NCBI GenBank assembly: GCA_937942145.1
Contig: CALDFV010000203.1
Location: 1-55,021, forward strand
Origin: an uncultured Opitutaceae bacterium
Lineage (GTDB): Bacteria > Verrucomicrobiota > Verrucomicrobiia > Opitutales > Opitutaceae
Reading direction: 5' to 3'
Length of the DNA: 55,021 nucleotides
Below the pieces are notes generated by a model, which had not been told where the DNA came from, did not search any database, and saw only the letters and a list, made by a program, of their open reading frames with translations. How positions within the stretch are numbered: the first letter of the stretch is position 1; the number at the start of each line of letters is the position of its first letter. The position numbers and the translations under genes were made by a program. Below are positions 27,401 to 36,614 of this stretch, one piece after another.

Positions 27401-28741
27401 ATGACGGAACGGGATGACTACAATACGGCAGAGCCCGAGGCATCATCCCTCCGATTCAAACGTCTGAAGGACATGCATCCTAGCGATATCGCGGCCGAGA
27501 TAGAGAATCTGGAGCTAGACGATATAAGAGAAATTTTCCGCTCCCTCAGCGACGAGGTCACCGCCGACGTCATAACCGAACTTCCGCAGGAGCTCCAAAC
27601 GGAACTGATGGAGAACATGCGGCTCGAACGGGTAAGCGAGATTATACCCGAAATGTTGTCCGACGACGCTGCGGATGCGCTGAGCGATGTTTCGCCAGAG
27701 CGGCTTCACGACATCATGGAGCAACTTCCTGATGAGGAAGTAGAGGAGATCTCCGATCTGATGGAGTACCCGGAAGACTCTGCGGGCGGGATCATGCAGA
27801 AGGAGGTCCACGCGATTGGCGAAAACCTCACCCTTGGAGAGGCAAGAGAAGCGATCCGACAAGATGAGGACCAGGAAGACGACAGCGCGATTTATGTCTA
27901 CGTAACTAACGAATCGGGTCAGCTAAAAGGCGTTCTCCGCTTGAGAGACCTTCTGTTCAGGGATCTCCGACGGAAAGCCAACCAAGTCATGGTAAGGGAA
28001 GTCAGGTCAGTCCCGGTCACGGCAGACCAAGAGGAAATCGCGAATCTTTTCCAGAAGTATAACTACAGTTCGCTTCCCGTTGTAGACGACGAAGGGATTC
28101 TCCTCGGACGTGTTACTTCGGACGATGTGCTCGATGTCGTTCAAGAGGAGGCTACCGAAGACATGCAGCGCATGGTAGGGATCTCTGGAGATGAGTCTGC
28201 ATTCACCGCTTGGCCTCAATCGGTCCGCAATCGACTCCCTTGGCTTTGCGTCAATTTGTGCACGGGATTCTGCATCGCCTGGGTCGTTTCCCTTTTCGAA
28301 CCCGCCCTAGAGGAGTACGCCATACTCGCTTTCTTTCTTCCAATAATCGGGTTGCTTGGCGGCAACGCGGGCAATCAAACCCTGACAATCGTTGTGCGGT
28401 CTCTGGCGCTAGGCGAAATCGAGAACAAGGAATGGAGGCAACTCCTCATCAAAGAACTCTTCACCGGCTGCATCAATGGCCTAGCCATTGGTGGAATCGC
28501 CGGACTTGCATCGTGGCTCTGGATAGGGAAACCAGTCCTTGGGGTGGTTGTATTCGCTGCGATGCTACTCAACATGATCGCTTCCGCTGTTGCCGGAGTT
28601 ATGGTACCGATTAGCCTGCGCGCCTTAAAAGTCGATCCTGCTCTCGCGTCCTCCATCATGGTTACTACCGCGACCGATATAATCGGCTTTTTCTTATTCC
28701 TAAGTTTCGCCACAATCGCGATAAGCGCCTACAGCCTCTAG
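27401..28741 (+). CDS. mgtE: MgtE magnesium transporter
   Basis: A 446-residue dimeric Mg2+ channel. The N domain (residues about 15-130; MHPSDIAAEIENLELDDIREIFRSL) is followed by two CBS domains (about 130-255; SVPVTADQEEIANLFQKYNYSSLPVVDDEGILLGRVT). Five TMs from about residue 280 contain the pore segment FFLPIIGLLGGNAGNQTLTIVVRSLALGE and, in the last TM, the VMVPISLRALKVDPALAS cluster with conserved Pro and Asp. The acidic N and CBS domains sense cytoplasmic magnesium. The 114 bp upstream are too short for an M-box riboswitch and show none. Confidence 0.96.
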   Translation: MTERDDYNTAEPEASSLRFKRLKDMHPSDIAAEIENLELDDIREIFRSLSDEVTADVITELPQELQTELMENMRLERVSEIIPEMLSDDAADALSDVSPERLHDIMEQLPDEEVEEISDLMEYPEDSAGGIMQKEVHAIGENLTLGEAREAIRQDEDQEDDSAIYVYVTNESGQLKGVLRLRDLLFRDLRRKANQVMVREVRSVPVTADQEEIANLFQKYNYSSLPVVDDEGILLGRVTSDDVLDVVQEEATEDMQRMVGISGDESAFTAWPQSVRNRLPWLCVNLCTGFCIAWVVSLFEPALEEYAILAFFLPIIGLLGGNAGNQTLTIVVRSLALGEIENKEWRQLLIKELFTGCINGLAIGGIAGLASWLWIGKPVLGVVVFAAMLLNMIASAVAGVMVPISLRALKVDPALASSIMVTTATDIIGFFLFLSFATIAISAYSL

Positions 28742-28924
28742 ACCACGGTCCAAAAAATTTAGGACATGCCCATTCCAACGACGACCCGAAATTTTCAGAT
28801 TAAATTCCCAAAGATCCGGACATCCACTTCTTGGGCCTTAGGCTCTTTGCTGGAATCCGCGCCTCGATTGAGAGAGGCTTCTCGAGGAGCTCGTAGGTAG
28901 AAACTGCTCGATATCGCATTTTCC

Positions 28925-29443
28925 ATGTCCCATTCCGTTACCACTGAACAATTGCTCGATTTCGTGAGCAAATCGCTCACAAAGGTCCTCAAAACGATGG
29001 CTTGGGCGGAGTGTGAATTGATAGGTTTCGAATCGTATTCAGGGAGTCAGTCTCTTAGCCCCAAGCTGGACCCAGAAAAAGATGGAAGCAGCCGAATGTT
29101 CGCGGCATCCGTCGGATTCGCGGGCGATTTGAACGGCGTCTGCTACCTTTTTCTAGACGACGCGTTCGCGTATTATATCGCTAATATAATTACCGGGATT
29201 GACCTGGAAAAGCTGGAAGAGGACACCGTGCGGGACGTTTGTGGGGAATTGACGAATATGTTCGCCGGCACCTTTAAGAATACACTGGCCGACCTCGGAT
29301 TACCCTCCACCTTAACTATACCCACCGTAATGCAGGGCAAGCGAATGGCCATTAGTACCGCAGGAACTTCCAGTCAGACGCGGTTCGCTTTCGAAGTGGA
29401 TGGCTACCGGATACACGCCGATCTCCTTCTCGCGAACAACTAA
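28925..29443 (+). CDS. CheX-like CheC-family phosphatase
   Basis: A 172-residue protein with the CheX phosphatase signature: Glu108 and Asn111 in CGELTNMFAGTFKNTLADLG, preceded by GDLNGVCYLFLDDAFAYYIANIITG and followed by STLTIPTVMQGKRMAI. CheX dephosphorylates CheY-P. No other chemotaxis gene lies nearby, so its partner receiver is elsewhere, and it may serve signalling other than motility. ATG 28925. It is convergent with the SufR-like regulator (18 bp between stops). Confidence 0.8.
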   Translation: MSHSVTTEQLLDFVSKSLTKVLKTMAWAECELIGFESYSGSQSLSPKLDPEKDGSSRMFAASVGFAGDLNGVCYLFLDDAFAYYIANIITGIDLEKLEEDTVRDVCGELTNMFAGTFKNTLADLGLPSTLTIPTVMQGKRMAISTAGTSSQTRFAFEVDGYRIHADLLLANN

Positions 29444-29461
29444 CCGGATCCCTTCCCTAGG

Positions 29462-30115
29462 CTAAAGACTAGGTCGAATCCGATAGACGCATCGACGAGA
29501 ATCATTTAGGAGATGCTCAGTTCTCTCCACTTTCACCTCATCACCCAGCGTCTTTCGAAAAACTTCCAATTCCGTTGCGCATAATCCGGCACAGCTCTCG
29601 GCCGCAGCGCAAATGGGGCAGTGATTTTCGATCAGGTAGCAGGTATCATCCCCGTCCGTTTGCACTTCCGCCATATAACCTTCCTCTGAGCGGATTTGAG
29701 CGAGGCCCTCGACTTTCGCTAACAGGCTAGTCAATGGGTGGACTCTTGCCTTGTAAGTTTCAATCTGCCCTTCGCCTCTCTTTTCTAAGAGTCGATCCAT
29801 GCCTTCGGGACCCAGCGAGCTCTTCATATTCTCAAGCAAATCGAGAATTAAATCTCTGTGACGATCCGTAAAATGACGGGACGCGTGATCCGTTAGCTCC
29901 CAATACTTGGTAGGCCGTCCTTTGCCGCGCGAAACGTCAATCGACAGGACGTCACCTTCATTTTGCAAATCTTGCAGGTGTTGACGAACCGCCATGGAGG
30001 AAATTCCCAGTTCTTCAGCCATAGTGGAACTCGGCAACGCGCCACGCATTTTCAGCTTTCCGAGAATTTCGCGCCGCGTTTCCCAGTGAGACCCCTTGTA
30101 TTTACCATTCTTCAC
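29462..30115 (-). CDS. SufR-like DeoR/ArsR-type regulator with Fe-S cysteine motif
   Basis: A transcriptional regulator of about 217 residues. The N-terminal winged helix reads TRREILGKLKMRGALPSSTMAEELGISSMAVRQHLQDL, then GKGRPTKYWELTDHA. The C-terminal half carries ENHCPICAAAESCAGLCATELEVF and RRCVYRIRP, the Cys spacing of SufR-type sensors that bind an iron-sulfur cluster. No suf operon is adjacent, so its target is unknown. No ATG lies before the HTH; GTG 30115 gives a family-like N-terminus, while TTG 30187 would add a basic 24-residue extension. Confidence 0.8.
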   Translation of the reverse strand: MKNGKYKGSHWETRREILGKLKMRGALPSSTMAEELGISSMAVRQHLQDLQNEGDVLSIDVSRGKGRPTKYWELTDHASRHFTDRHRDLILDLLENMKSSLGPEGMDRLLEKRGEGQIETYKARVHPLTSLLAKVEGLAQIRSEEGYMAEVQTDGDDTCYLIENHCPICAAAESCAGLCATELEVFRKTLGDEVKVERTEHLLNDSRRCVYRIRPSL

Positions 30116-30372
30116 GACTTTAAATCTGCGAAATATCTGTCTACGTTTTTCAAAATCCCATCGCCTTGAACGACGTCTGGATCTCAAAGTTCCCAGTTTC
30201 TAAAGAATTTTCTTACATTAAAAAGTCGAGCCCATAATCCGTCTCGAATTTCTGCAGTCGGCAGCAAGGGTACTACCTGAGGATTTTCCTGATAGCAGGA
30301 AGCGGCACTTTCCCGATGGACAATCCATCCGGGCATGTTAAGGTAAATATTCCGTAAACGCATTCGCTGATA

Positions 30373-30708
30373 ATGGATGATCTCCTCATAGTTCGTATGT
30401 CCGACCGCTCGAAGGAGCGCTTCTCTCGAAAACGACGCAAAATGGATGCGCCGATCGGGATGAATTTTGGCATGATCATCGGTATTGGAGTTGGTATGGC
30501 GGCCGCCTCCAAGATGGGGGCCAACCCAGTCATGAGCCTGGGACTTGGCGTCGCGTTCGGCCTTGTTTTTGGAGGTCTTGCCGGACGATTTTTCAAGCGG
30601 GTTCGCCGTTACGAGCGAATCGTTTCAAGCTATTCCTACGAGGGCATGCCGTTTGAAACGGAAGAGGAATCCGAGACCTCAAGCGAAGAAAATCCAAACA
30701 AGAGTTAA
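30373..30708 (+). CDS. Small membrane protein, unknown
   Basis: A 111-residue protein with a basic N-terminus (MSDRSKERFSRKRRK), two Gly-rich TMs (about 29-47 and 53-74; MIIGIGVGMAAASKMGANPV, then GVAFGLVFGGLAG) and an acidic, Ser-rich tail. The Gly spacing suggests tight helix packing. No family recognised. Internal ATGs at 30397 and 30442 are possible starts. It is convergent with the DJ-1/PfpI gene. Confidence 0.6.
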   Translation: MDDLLIVRMSDRSKERFSRKRRKMDAPIGMNFGMIIGIGVGMAAASKMGANPVMSLGLGVAFGLVFGGLAGRFFKRVRRYERIVSSYSYEGMPFETEEESETSSEENPNKS

Positions 30709-30741
30709 GCGCTCTCGCATCAAAAAAGAGCCTCCTCCCTC

Positions 30742-31287
30742 CTACATGTTCTGAAAAATGAGGCGGTAGAAATCAGGATGCGACAGCCATGTTTGAGCAC
30801 TGATTATTTTTCCGTCTATGGTCGCTTCTTCTTTGATCCACTTTCCTCCCGCAGCTTCTGCTTCAGGACGGCAATGCTCGTAACAAGTAATGTTTGATTC
30901 GTTGAGAAGTCCCGCCGTGGCGAGAATCTGTATGCCGTGGCAAATGCTGTAGATCCACTTCCCCTTGGCATGGAATTCCTTTACGATCTCGATTACCTTG
31001 GGATCATTTCTCAAATACTCAGGAGCCCTTCCACCAATTAGCATCACTGCGAAGTAATCATCGACGACAACTTCAGGAAAAGTAAGATCTGAGTCTGCCC
31101 CGTAGCCCGGCCTTTCAACGTAGGTATCCCAGCCTGGAGCAAAATCGTGAAGCACAAGGTTCAAGGCTCGCTTACTCGGAGCGGCAATCTCCGTCACGAA
31201 ATTCGCTTCTTGAAATCGGTGCAATGCGTACAAGACCTCGTAACTCTCTCCACCGTCACCTGTGATAATCAATATTTTCTCGCTCAT
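30742..31287 (-). CDS. DJ-1/PfpI family protein
   Basis: A 181-residue class I glutamine amidotransferase-like fold. The nucleophile elbow is YSICHGIQILATAGLL with Cys about residue 118, and the acidic partner comes from GDGGESYEVLYAL. Relatives include stress proteins, deglycase/glyoxalase-like enzymes and proteases; which applies cannot be told. A C-terminal GKIISAQTWLSHPDFYRLI is typical of the longer PfpI group. It stands alone on the minus strand. Confidence 0.87.
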   Translation of the reverse strand: MSEKILIITGDGGESYEVLYALHRFQEANFVTEIAAPSKRALNLVLHDFAPGWDTYVERPGYGADSDLTFPEVVVDDYFAVMLIGGRAPEYLRNDPKVIEIVKEFHAKGKWIYSICHGIQILATAGLLNESNITCYEHCRPEAEAAGGKWIKEEATIDGKIISAQTWLSHPDFYRLIFQNM

Positions 31288-31497
31288 GTTTCGTTTTATT
31301 CGATCGGGAATTCTTATACCGTCGAATTGTCGCTTCGATCCTCATAGCCGCAAGTCTATAGTCACTGAGCGATCGGGGTCCACAACTACGGCGAATTGAA
31401 GCCATTTACTTCACCAAGGCCCAGAAACGAAAAAACATTTGCCTCGTCTTAACCCCCCATTATTGCTCACTCGACCAGACGTTAATCCCACGTTTAG

Positions 31498-31908
31498 ATG
31501 CCCGACAGCCGCAATATAGTCTCCCAAATCCTGCGATTCATCTTGGTCAGTGGAATCGCTTTCGCGATCGATGCCGGTGTCTACTTATTTCTCTCGAATC
31601 AGTTAGATATCGACGGATCGTGGGCGAAAAGAATCAGTTTTGCTTGCGTTTCAATTTGGGGATTTTTCGCCCACAAGCACTTCACCTTTCGCCACCGCGT
31701 CTTTCGAGCAAGCGAGCCCATTCGATTCGCGATCGTATATCTGACCGGATGGATATTAAACAGCGTGATCTACGACGCGACCATCGCCTTGGACCAAACC
31801 TCTAAACCGGCCTTTCTTACTGCGACGTTTGCTTGGGCTTGCTGGAACTTTATTGGTCAAAAATGGTTTGTCTTTGCTGAGCCAAACCCAAACGACAAAG
31901 CGGATTAG
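31498..31908 (+). CDS. GtrA-family membrane protein
   Basis: A 136-residue protein with four TMs (LRFILVSGIAFAIDAGVYLFL, RISFACVSIWGFFAHKHFTF, the segment around IRFAIVYLTGWILNSVIY, and TATFAWACWNFIGQKWFVF), the layout of GtrA proteins thought to move lipid-linked sugars or assist polysaccharide modification. The usual F..NK.WTF in TM2 appears as FFAHKHFTF. It stands alone; 203 bp follow before the next gene. Confidence 0.85.
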   Translation: MPDSRNIVSQILRFILVSGIAFAIDAGVYLFLSNQLDIDGSWAKRISFACVSIWGFFAHKHFTFRHRVFRASEPIRFAIVYLTGWILNSVIYDATIALDQTSKPAFLTATFAWACWNFIGQKWFVFAEPNPNDKAD

Positions 31909-31989
31909 AGTAAATTACTCAACTCTGCAGGCGAGAACTCATATGAAGGATCCCGTAATGAGTACTCGCACGAGGAAGAAATGAATTGA

Positions 31990-32004
31990 TCACTCTAGGA
32001 GTGA
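31990..32004 (+). promoter_or_regulatory. Short perfect palindrome upstream of the pseudo-kinase gene
   Basis: TCACTC (31990-31995) and GAGTGA (31999-32004) flank TAG. It lies about 108 bp before the GTG start at 32112 in a 203-bp intergenic gap with no other feature. It could be an operator or a small hairpin; no known box is matched. Confidence 0.25.
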
Positions 32005-32111
32005 GCCAAATGCCCATCCGCAGCGAAACCTCTGAAACATCAGATACAGTTCAACCTTTTCCTGACGATTGATTGGTAGAGAAAATGCATCCTAAACCCG
32101 AGTAATTCGAC

Positions 32112-33710
32112 GTGAGAGACATCCAATCCCAGATCAAAAATTCCCTAGCCGCTTGCAGCGCTTTCATTCTTGTCGCTATCGCCTTCATGACGATACCCGC
32201 AATCGAATCTACCAGATTAGCGGTCTCTTCCAAGATTGGCCTTTCCACGGCAGCTTTATGGTTCCCCATCGCTACTCTGATAGCCCTGGCGCTCTTCGGA
32301 ACGTTTAAATTTCTTGCCGTGGTCGTTGCCAAACCGATTGTCGACCTAGCCCGTCATGTGCGGGAAGGTGAATCAAGCGACTATCAATTTACACGTAGAG
32401 CGAAAGTTCACGAAGAAATTGCCATCAAGGGATACATCGAATCCCACGACAAGAAGGTTTCGGAGGTCAAAGAGAAGAGAGACGAGCTAGAAAAAGAGCT
32501 CAAGGTCGCCCGCGATGAGCGAGATATCGCCCTTTCAATAAACAACCGCCAAACAACCGAAATCACTGAACTGGATCGAATCCAAAAGAAATTGCGCGTC
32601 GAATCGCAAACTCTAGCTGCGGCAAAAGAAGTCCTCGAAGCCACGCTCGAAACGGAGCGGAAGACAAAAGTGGGCCGGGAAGTAAAGATGCGAGCAGAAG
32701 AAATCTACTCCCAAGTTGAGAGAGCGGTTTCCGAAGCATCTGCCCGCGCTATCTGGATACCCAATCTTTTGCAGCAGATTGAAACGCCAACCACTCTCAT
32801 TAACGATCTCTCCAAAAGACTTGAATCAAATTGGAATGAGCTTCCGCTCGCCCGAATAAGTGAGGAAATTTCCAAGATTCGGGAGCAGAGTGACCTCCAA
32901 TGCTCACTCCTTGAGGGCGTCGATCCAGATGGCCTGCTACCTATTGAGACCGAAAAAAGGAGATCGAAAGAGCCTGCTAAGAGGGAATCTGTTCAGTCGG
33001 AATCCGGTGAAGTCCTCATTGGAGACGATGTTCCTTTCGATTTTAAAAAGGATGAAAACCAAAATGAAGAAGACGATCACTCGAAGGAAATCGTAGAATT
33101 CATCGAGTCCCTCGCTGAGGAAGAAAAGTCGGGTAAGGAAGTAGAGGTAGAGAAGCCGTCATTCACGCTTCAAACCATCTCTCCTGAAGAAGATTTTTCC
33201 GCTAAAGCTGAGGACAACTTGGAAATAGAAAACTCCCCTAATGAGATCAGCGACGGGGCTACTGCCGAACTTGCTATTGAAGAGGCTGCAGGAGTCGAGT
33301 CCCACGACCAATATCAACCAGACCCAAAGTCCCTTTCGGCCCTTCAAGCTTTAGTCTTCGAACTAGTAAATGACTACGCTCAAGAGGTCGAGAAGATCAG
33401 CGTCGAGGCAGACTTCGAGGACTATATCGATGCTGAAGTTGACGAAGAACTTCTCGAAAGCGTCTTGAGCAACCTTCTCGAAATCGCCATTTACCAATGG
33501 AAGGAAGGCAGTGTGAAGCTACGCGTTTCTCGTAAGGACGATCAAATTACGTTCGCTGTCGATTCGAAGGGAAAACCGCTCGCATACGGAGAGATGGACG
33601 AAAGCCAGACGAACCGAATCACTTCCGCGCTTGATCGGAAAATTGACGTCGACATGCCATCGGAAACCGAATTACGCATGCGCTACCATTACGTAACCGA
33701 AGAAACCTAA
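32112..33710 (+). CDS. Pseudo-histidine kinase: two TMs, HAMP, coiled coil, degenerate DHp and ATPase domains
   Basis: A 532-residue membrane protein from GTG 32112. TM1 spans about 11-30, TM2 about 48-72, with only some 15 residues outside. A HAMP-like helix (VVAKPIVDLARHVREGES) leads into a long coiled coil (about 105-205). The segment at 216-230 (IPNLLQQIETPTTLI) aligns with the DHp H-box HELRTP, but the phosphoacceptor His is Gln. Residues 280-400 form an acidic linker. Residues about 445-530 resemble a HATPase N-box and G-box (ELLESVLSNLLEIAI, FAVDSKGKPL) without the Asn and DxGxG. It is likely a non-catalytic scaffold or sensor. Its stop overlaps that of the convergent Sel1 gene. Confidence 0.7.
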   Translation: MRDIQSQIKNSLAACSAFILVAIAFMTIPAIESTRLAVSSKIGLSTAALWFPIATLIALALFGTFKFLAVVVAKPIVDLARHVREGESSDYQFTRRAKVHEEIAIKGYIESHDKKVSEVKEKRDELEKELKVARDERDIALSINNRQTTEITELDRIQKKLRVESQTLAAAKEVLEATLETERKTKVGREVKMRAEEIYSQVERAVSEASARAIWIPNLLQQIETPTTLINDLSKRLESNWNELPLARISEEISKIREQSDLQCSLLEGVDPDGLLPIETEKRRSKEPAKRESVQSESGEVLIGDDVPFDFKKDENQNEEDDHSKEIVEFIESLAEEEKSGKEVEVEKPSFTLQTISPEEDFSAKAEDNLEIENSPNEISDGATAELAIEEAAGVESHDQYQPDPKSLSALQALVFELVNDYAQEVEKISVEADFEDYIDAEVDEELLESVLSNLLEIAIYQWKEGSVKLRVSRKDDQITFAVDSKGKPLAYGEMDESQTNRITSALDRKIDVDMPSETELRMRYHYVTEET

Positions 33711-36502
33711 GCGGCTTCAATTGGGGCGTAGGGGTTGATTTCCTTTTCCTCATCATCCCTTGGCGTCCGCGGCTTCCTTAGCGGGACCTTGTACTCGACT
33801 CCGTATCGCTTGAGAAGCGTTCGGGCCTCACCCGATCCTGAATCCACAAGATCTTTGAGCCATACAATGATTGTTTCCTGATCCAGAGAGGGAATGGGGG
33901 TTTCAAGATTCAGCTTTGCAAGAGCAACATGGGAATCGTGATGTCCTTGATTGGCGGCCGCGATAAGCCAATTGACCCCTTCGCTCAACTTCACTGGATC
34001 ATTTTCGAAAACAATTCTTTTCCCTAATTCGTATTGTGCCTGGGCATACCCATAGTATGCTGACTCTTCGAGCCATTTAACCGCTTTGATTTCACTCACC
34101 CTGACGCCGATCCCGTCGGCAAGGCAGCCACTCAGATAATAAGCGGCCTTTCCGGCCAGACTCTTCTCGACCTCTAATTCCGAGCTGCGATTCTCATCAA
34201 AGAGTGATTTATAGAGAGAATATGCCTTTTTGGAATTCGCTTTAGCGAAGCCCCCTTCTACGTGTAATTTCGCCAATCGAAAACGGGCTCCATTGAATCC
34301 TTTGACTGCGAGGTCATCGAGAATTCGATACGCTTCTTTAGGGTCATATCCCGACCAATCTGCGTCCGCCATCAGATCCGCATACACGATCAAGGCAGAG
34401 TAGTCCCTCGGAAGCAGTTTTTGTACGTCCGCAAAATTTTCGTACTCACCTTCCAATGATAGACTGTTCGTATCGCTTAGCCCATTACTATTTATGTACT
34501 GTGAGATCCAAAAAGCCGCCTTGCCCCTGTTTTTCGGAATCCCCTTACCGTAGAAATAGTTCATTGCGGTCTGCTTCATTGAAAGTCGACTCCCCAACTC
34601 TGCGGCTTTCTCTCTCCAGTAAGCAAGTTCGACCGCATCGTAGTCTACCAGCAATCCCTCCTCATAAATACGGGACATCTGGCTGCATGCGATCAAGTTC
34701 CCTTGTTCGGCAGAACGGGCGATCCATTCAAGTCCTTTTCCTACATCCCGCTTTACGCCTTTTCCCTCCAAATAGCAGTTTCCTATGTTGTACGCTGCGG
34801 TCTGGTCTCCTTCATCCGCCGCTTCAAGATATAGCTCACTGGCCTTCCACTCATTTTGGATAACGTGGATTCCGTTATTGTAAAATACTGCAAGGCTGTT
34901 TTTGGCCGCATCTAATCCCAAATCTGCGCTTTTAGAAAAATAGTTAAACGCTTGCTCAATATCTGGCTCAACAACGATTCCCTGAGCGTAGCAAATTCCG
35001 ATGTGATGAAGCGCTAATGGATGGTTTTGAGCTGCCGCGCTCTTTAGCCACCAAAAGGCGGTCTCTATATTCTGTTCCACAACTTCGCCTGTCATGTGAA
35101 GCATTCCCATCGTGTATTGAGCACGAGAATACCCAGAGTCAGCAGATTGCTTAAACAGCTCTACCAATTTCTCGCGATCCATCTCAATATCCATCATCCA
35201 ACCCGTCATCTTCCGACGAGCCAAACTATATAACGCTCGAGCATCGTTGCGCTCAGCCAGTTCGATGCACAACTCTTTGGCTTCGCTTGAATTCAGAGCA
35301 CTCTTTTCGCGTGATCCATCGAGAAACAATTGGGCTGCCAGGAGGCCTTGGTTGGCGGCGAGTTCAAGCAACTTGTTGGCCTGATATCTATCTTGTTTTT
35401 CCGCCTTACCTTCCTCGATCATTACTGCCAAGTTGTATTGGGCCATCACCCAGCCCTGCTCTGCTGCTTGCGCGATAAGACGAGCTGCCCTTTTAGGGTC
35501 CTCTTCAACACCCTGGCCACGGTAGTAGAGGACCGCCAACTCTGATTGCGCTTCTGCGTATCCTCCGTTTGCCGCTAGTTCCAAGAGCCCCGCGGCAAAC
35601 TCCGTATCAAAATCTTCTCCTTCTGAATACAAGACCTGCTTCGCAAACTCTGTCTGCATCTCAACGATCGTCTGGGAAATCACCGCCCGCATTTCCTCGC
35701 CGTACTCTTTCAAGTTTTCTATCTCAGTAGAATCAGCACCCGGCACAGTGACCGAGTCCAATGAACGCCTGAGGGCATCTGATGTCTGGAGATCCAGCAA
35801 TTCAAAGTACTCCTTAGCCTTCTCGATGCTTTTTTCTACTTCTTTTCCTTCAGCGTAGGTAATCGCCAGATACATCGTAGCATCTTGGTCTCCTGTGTGA
35901 GCTGCCTTTTCAAAGAGCTTGATCGCTTTTGACATATCAATCTCTACTTCGATACCACTCGAGTAGATTACGCCCAGCAAGTAGCTCGCCCTCGACTTCG
36001 TTTTTCTAAGGACACCAAACTCCTCCACCCTCACCTCGTAAGTGGCGTTAGGGTCAAGCAGGGCCTCGAGCAAAGAACGGGCTTTCTGGTAGTCTTTTTC
36101 AACGCCTAAGCCTTCTATGTAGGACTCAGCCAAACTCAGCATAGCTGCCGGAAAGGACTGCTCCGCAGCTTCCTTGTACCAGCGGATCGCTTGCTTGTTG
36201 TTTTCAATCACACCAATGCCGTATCGGTAAAGCATTCCCAGGGTATGTTGCGACCGTGCATGACCCGACACTGCCAGTTTTTTTAAAAGCCTAGGAGCCT
36301 TTTTAAGGGTCTCTTCGTTTTCAACATTGAGGAAGTTCAAAGCCTCCATATATCGTTCTTCGAGCTCTGCCTCAATATCCACCACATCCTCGTTAGGGGC
36401 TCCAAAAAGCGAAAATACCCCCATTGCTAGCCACAGCCCTAACGCAAAGCTCCTCGAGCATAGGCGTCGAAAACCGGGCAAACTGTAACATTCAGATAGC
36501 AT
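33707..36502 (-). CDS. Large secreted Sel1-repeat (SLR/TPR-like) protein
   Basis: A 931-residue protein starting at ATG 36502 with a signal-type helix (RSFALGLWLAMGVFSLFGA). It contains about 17-18 Sel1-like repeats of the form AxYxLGxxYxxGxGVxxDxxKAxxWxxKAAxxG; clear units include GHARSQHTLGMLYRYGIGV, YAEAQSELAVLYYRGQGV and DQTAAYNIGNCYLEGKGV. A non-repeat spacer near residues 230-300 breaks the series. Such solenoids act as protein-binding scaffolds, often in the periplasm or envelope. The longer frame starts with TTG at 36556 and is less likely. It converges on the pseudo-kinase with overlapping stops; a functional link is only possible. Confidence 0.88.
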   Translation of the reverse strand: MLSECYSLPGFRRLCSRSFALGLWLAMGVFSLFGAPNEDVVDIEAELEERYMEALNFLNVENEETLKKAPRLLKKLAVSGHARSQHTLGMLYRYGIGVIENNKQAIRWYKEAAEQSFPAAMLSLAESYIEGLGVEKDYQKARSLLEALLDPNATYEVRVEEFGVLRKTKSRASYLLGVIYSSGIEVEIDMSKAIKLFEKAAHTGDQDATMYLAITYAEGKEVEKSIEKAKEYFELLDLQTSDALRRSLDSVTVPGADSTEIENLKEYGEEMRAVISQTIVEMQTEFAKQVLYSEGEDFDTEFAAGLLELAANGGYAEAQSELAVLYYRGQGVEEDPKRAARLIAQAAEQGWVMAQYNLAVMIEEGKAEKQDRYQANKLLELAANQGLLAAQLFLDGSREKSALNSSEAKELCIELAERNDARALYSLARRKMTGWMMDIEMDREKLVELFKQSADSGYSRAQYTMGMLHMTGEVVEQNIETAFWWLKSAAAQNHPLALHHIGICYAQGIVVEPDIEQAFNYFSKSADLGLDAAKNSLAVFYNNGIHVIQNEWKASELYLEAADEGDQTAAYNIGNCYLEGKGVKRDVGKGLEWIARSAEQGNLIACSQMSRIYEEGLLVDYDAVELAYWREKAAELGSRLSMKQTAMNYFYGKGIPKNRGKAAFWISQYINSNGLSDTNSLSLEGEYENFADVQKLLPRDYSALIVYADLMADADWSGYDPKEAYRILDDLAVKGFNGARFRLAKLHVEGGFAKANSKKAYSLYKSLFDENRSSELEVEKSLAGKAAYYLSGCLADGIGVRVSEIKAVKWLEESAYYGYAQAQYELGKRIVFENDPVKLSEGVNWLIAAANQGHHDSHVALAKLNLETPIPSLDQETIIVWLKDLVDSGSGEARTLLKRYGVEYKVPLRKPRTPRDDEEKEINPYAPIEAA

Positions 36503-36614
36503 GACGAGTAGGCATCCCACACCTTCTAGACCAGCGCGAAACCGAATCGGTGCCAAGAAAAGAACACCTTGGATTCAATATCGCCGTAACCCGAACTAAA
36601 CTCGCAGATTTTGC

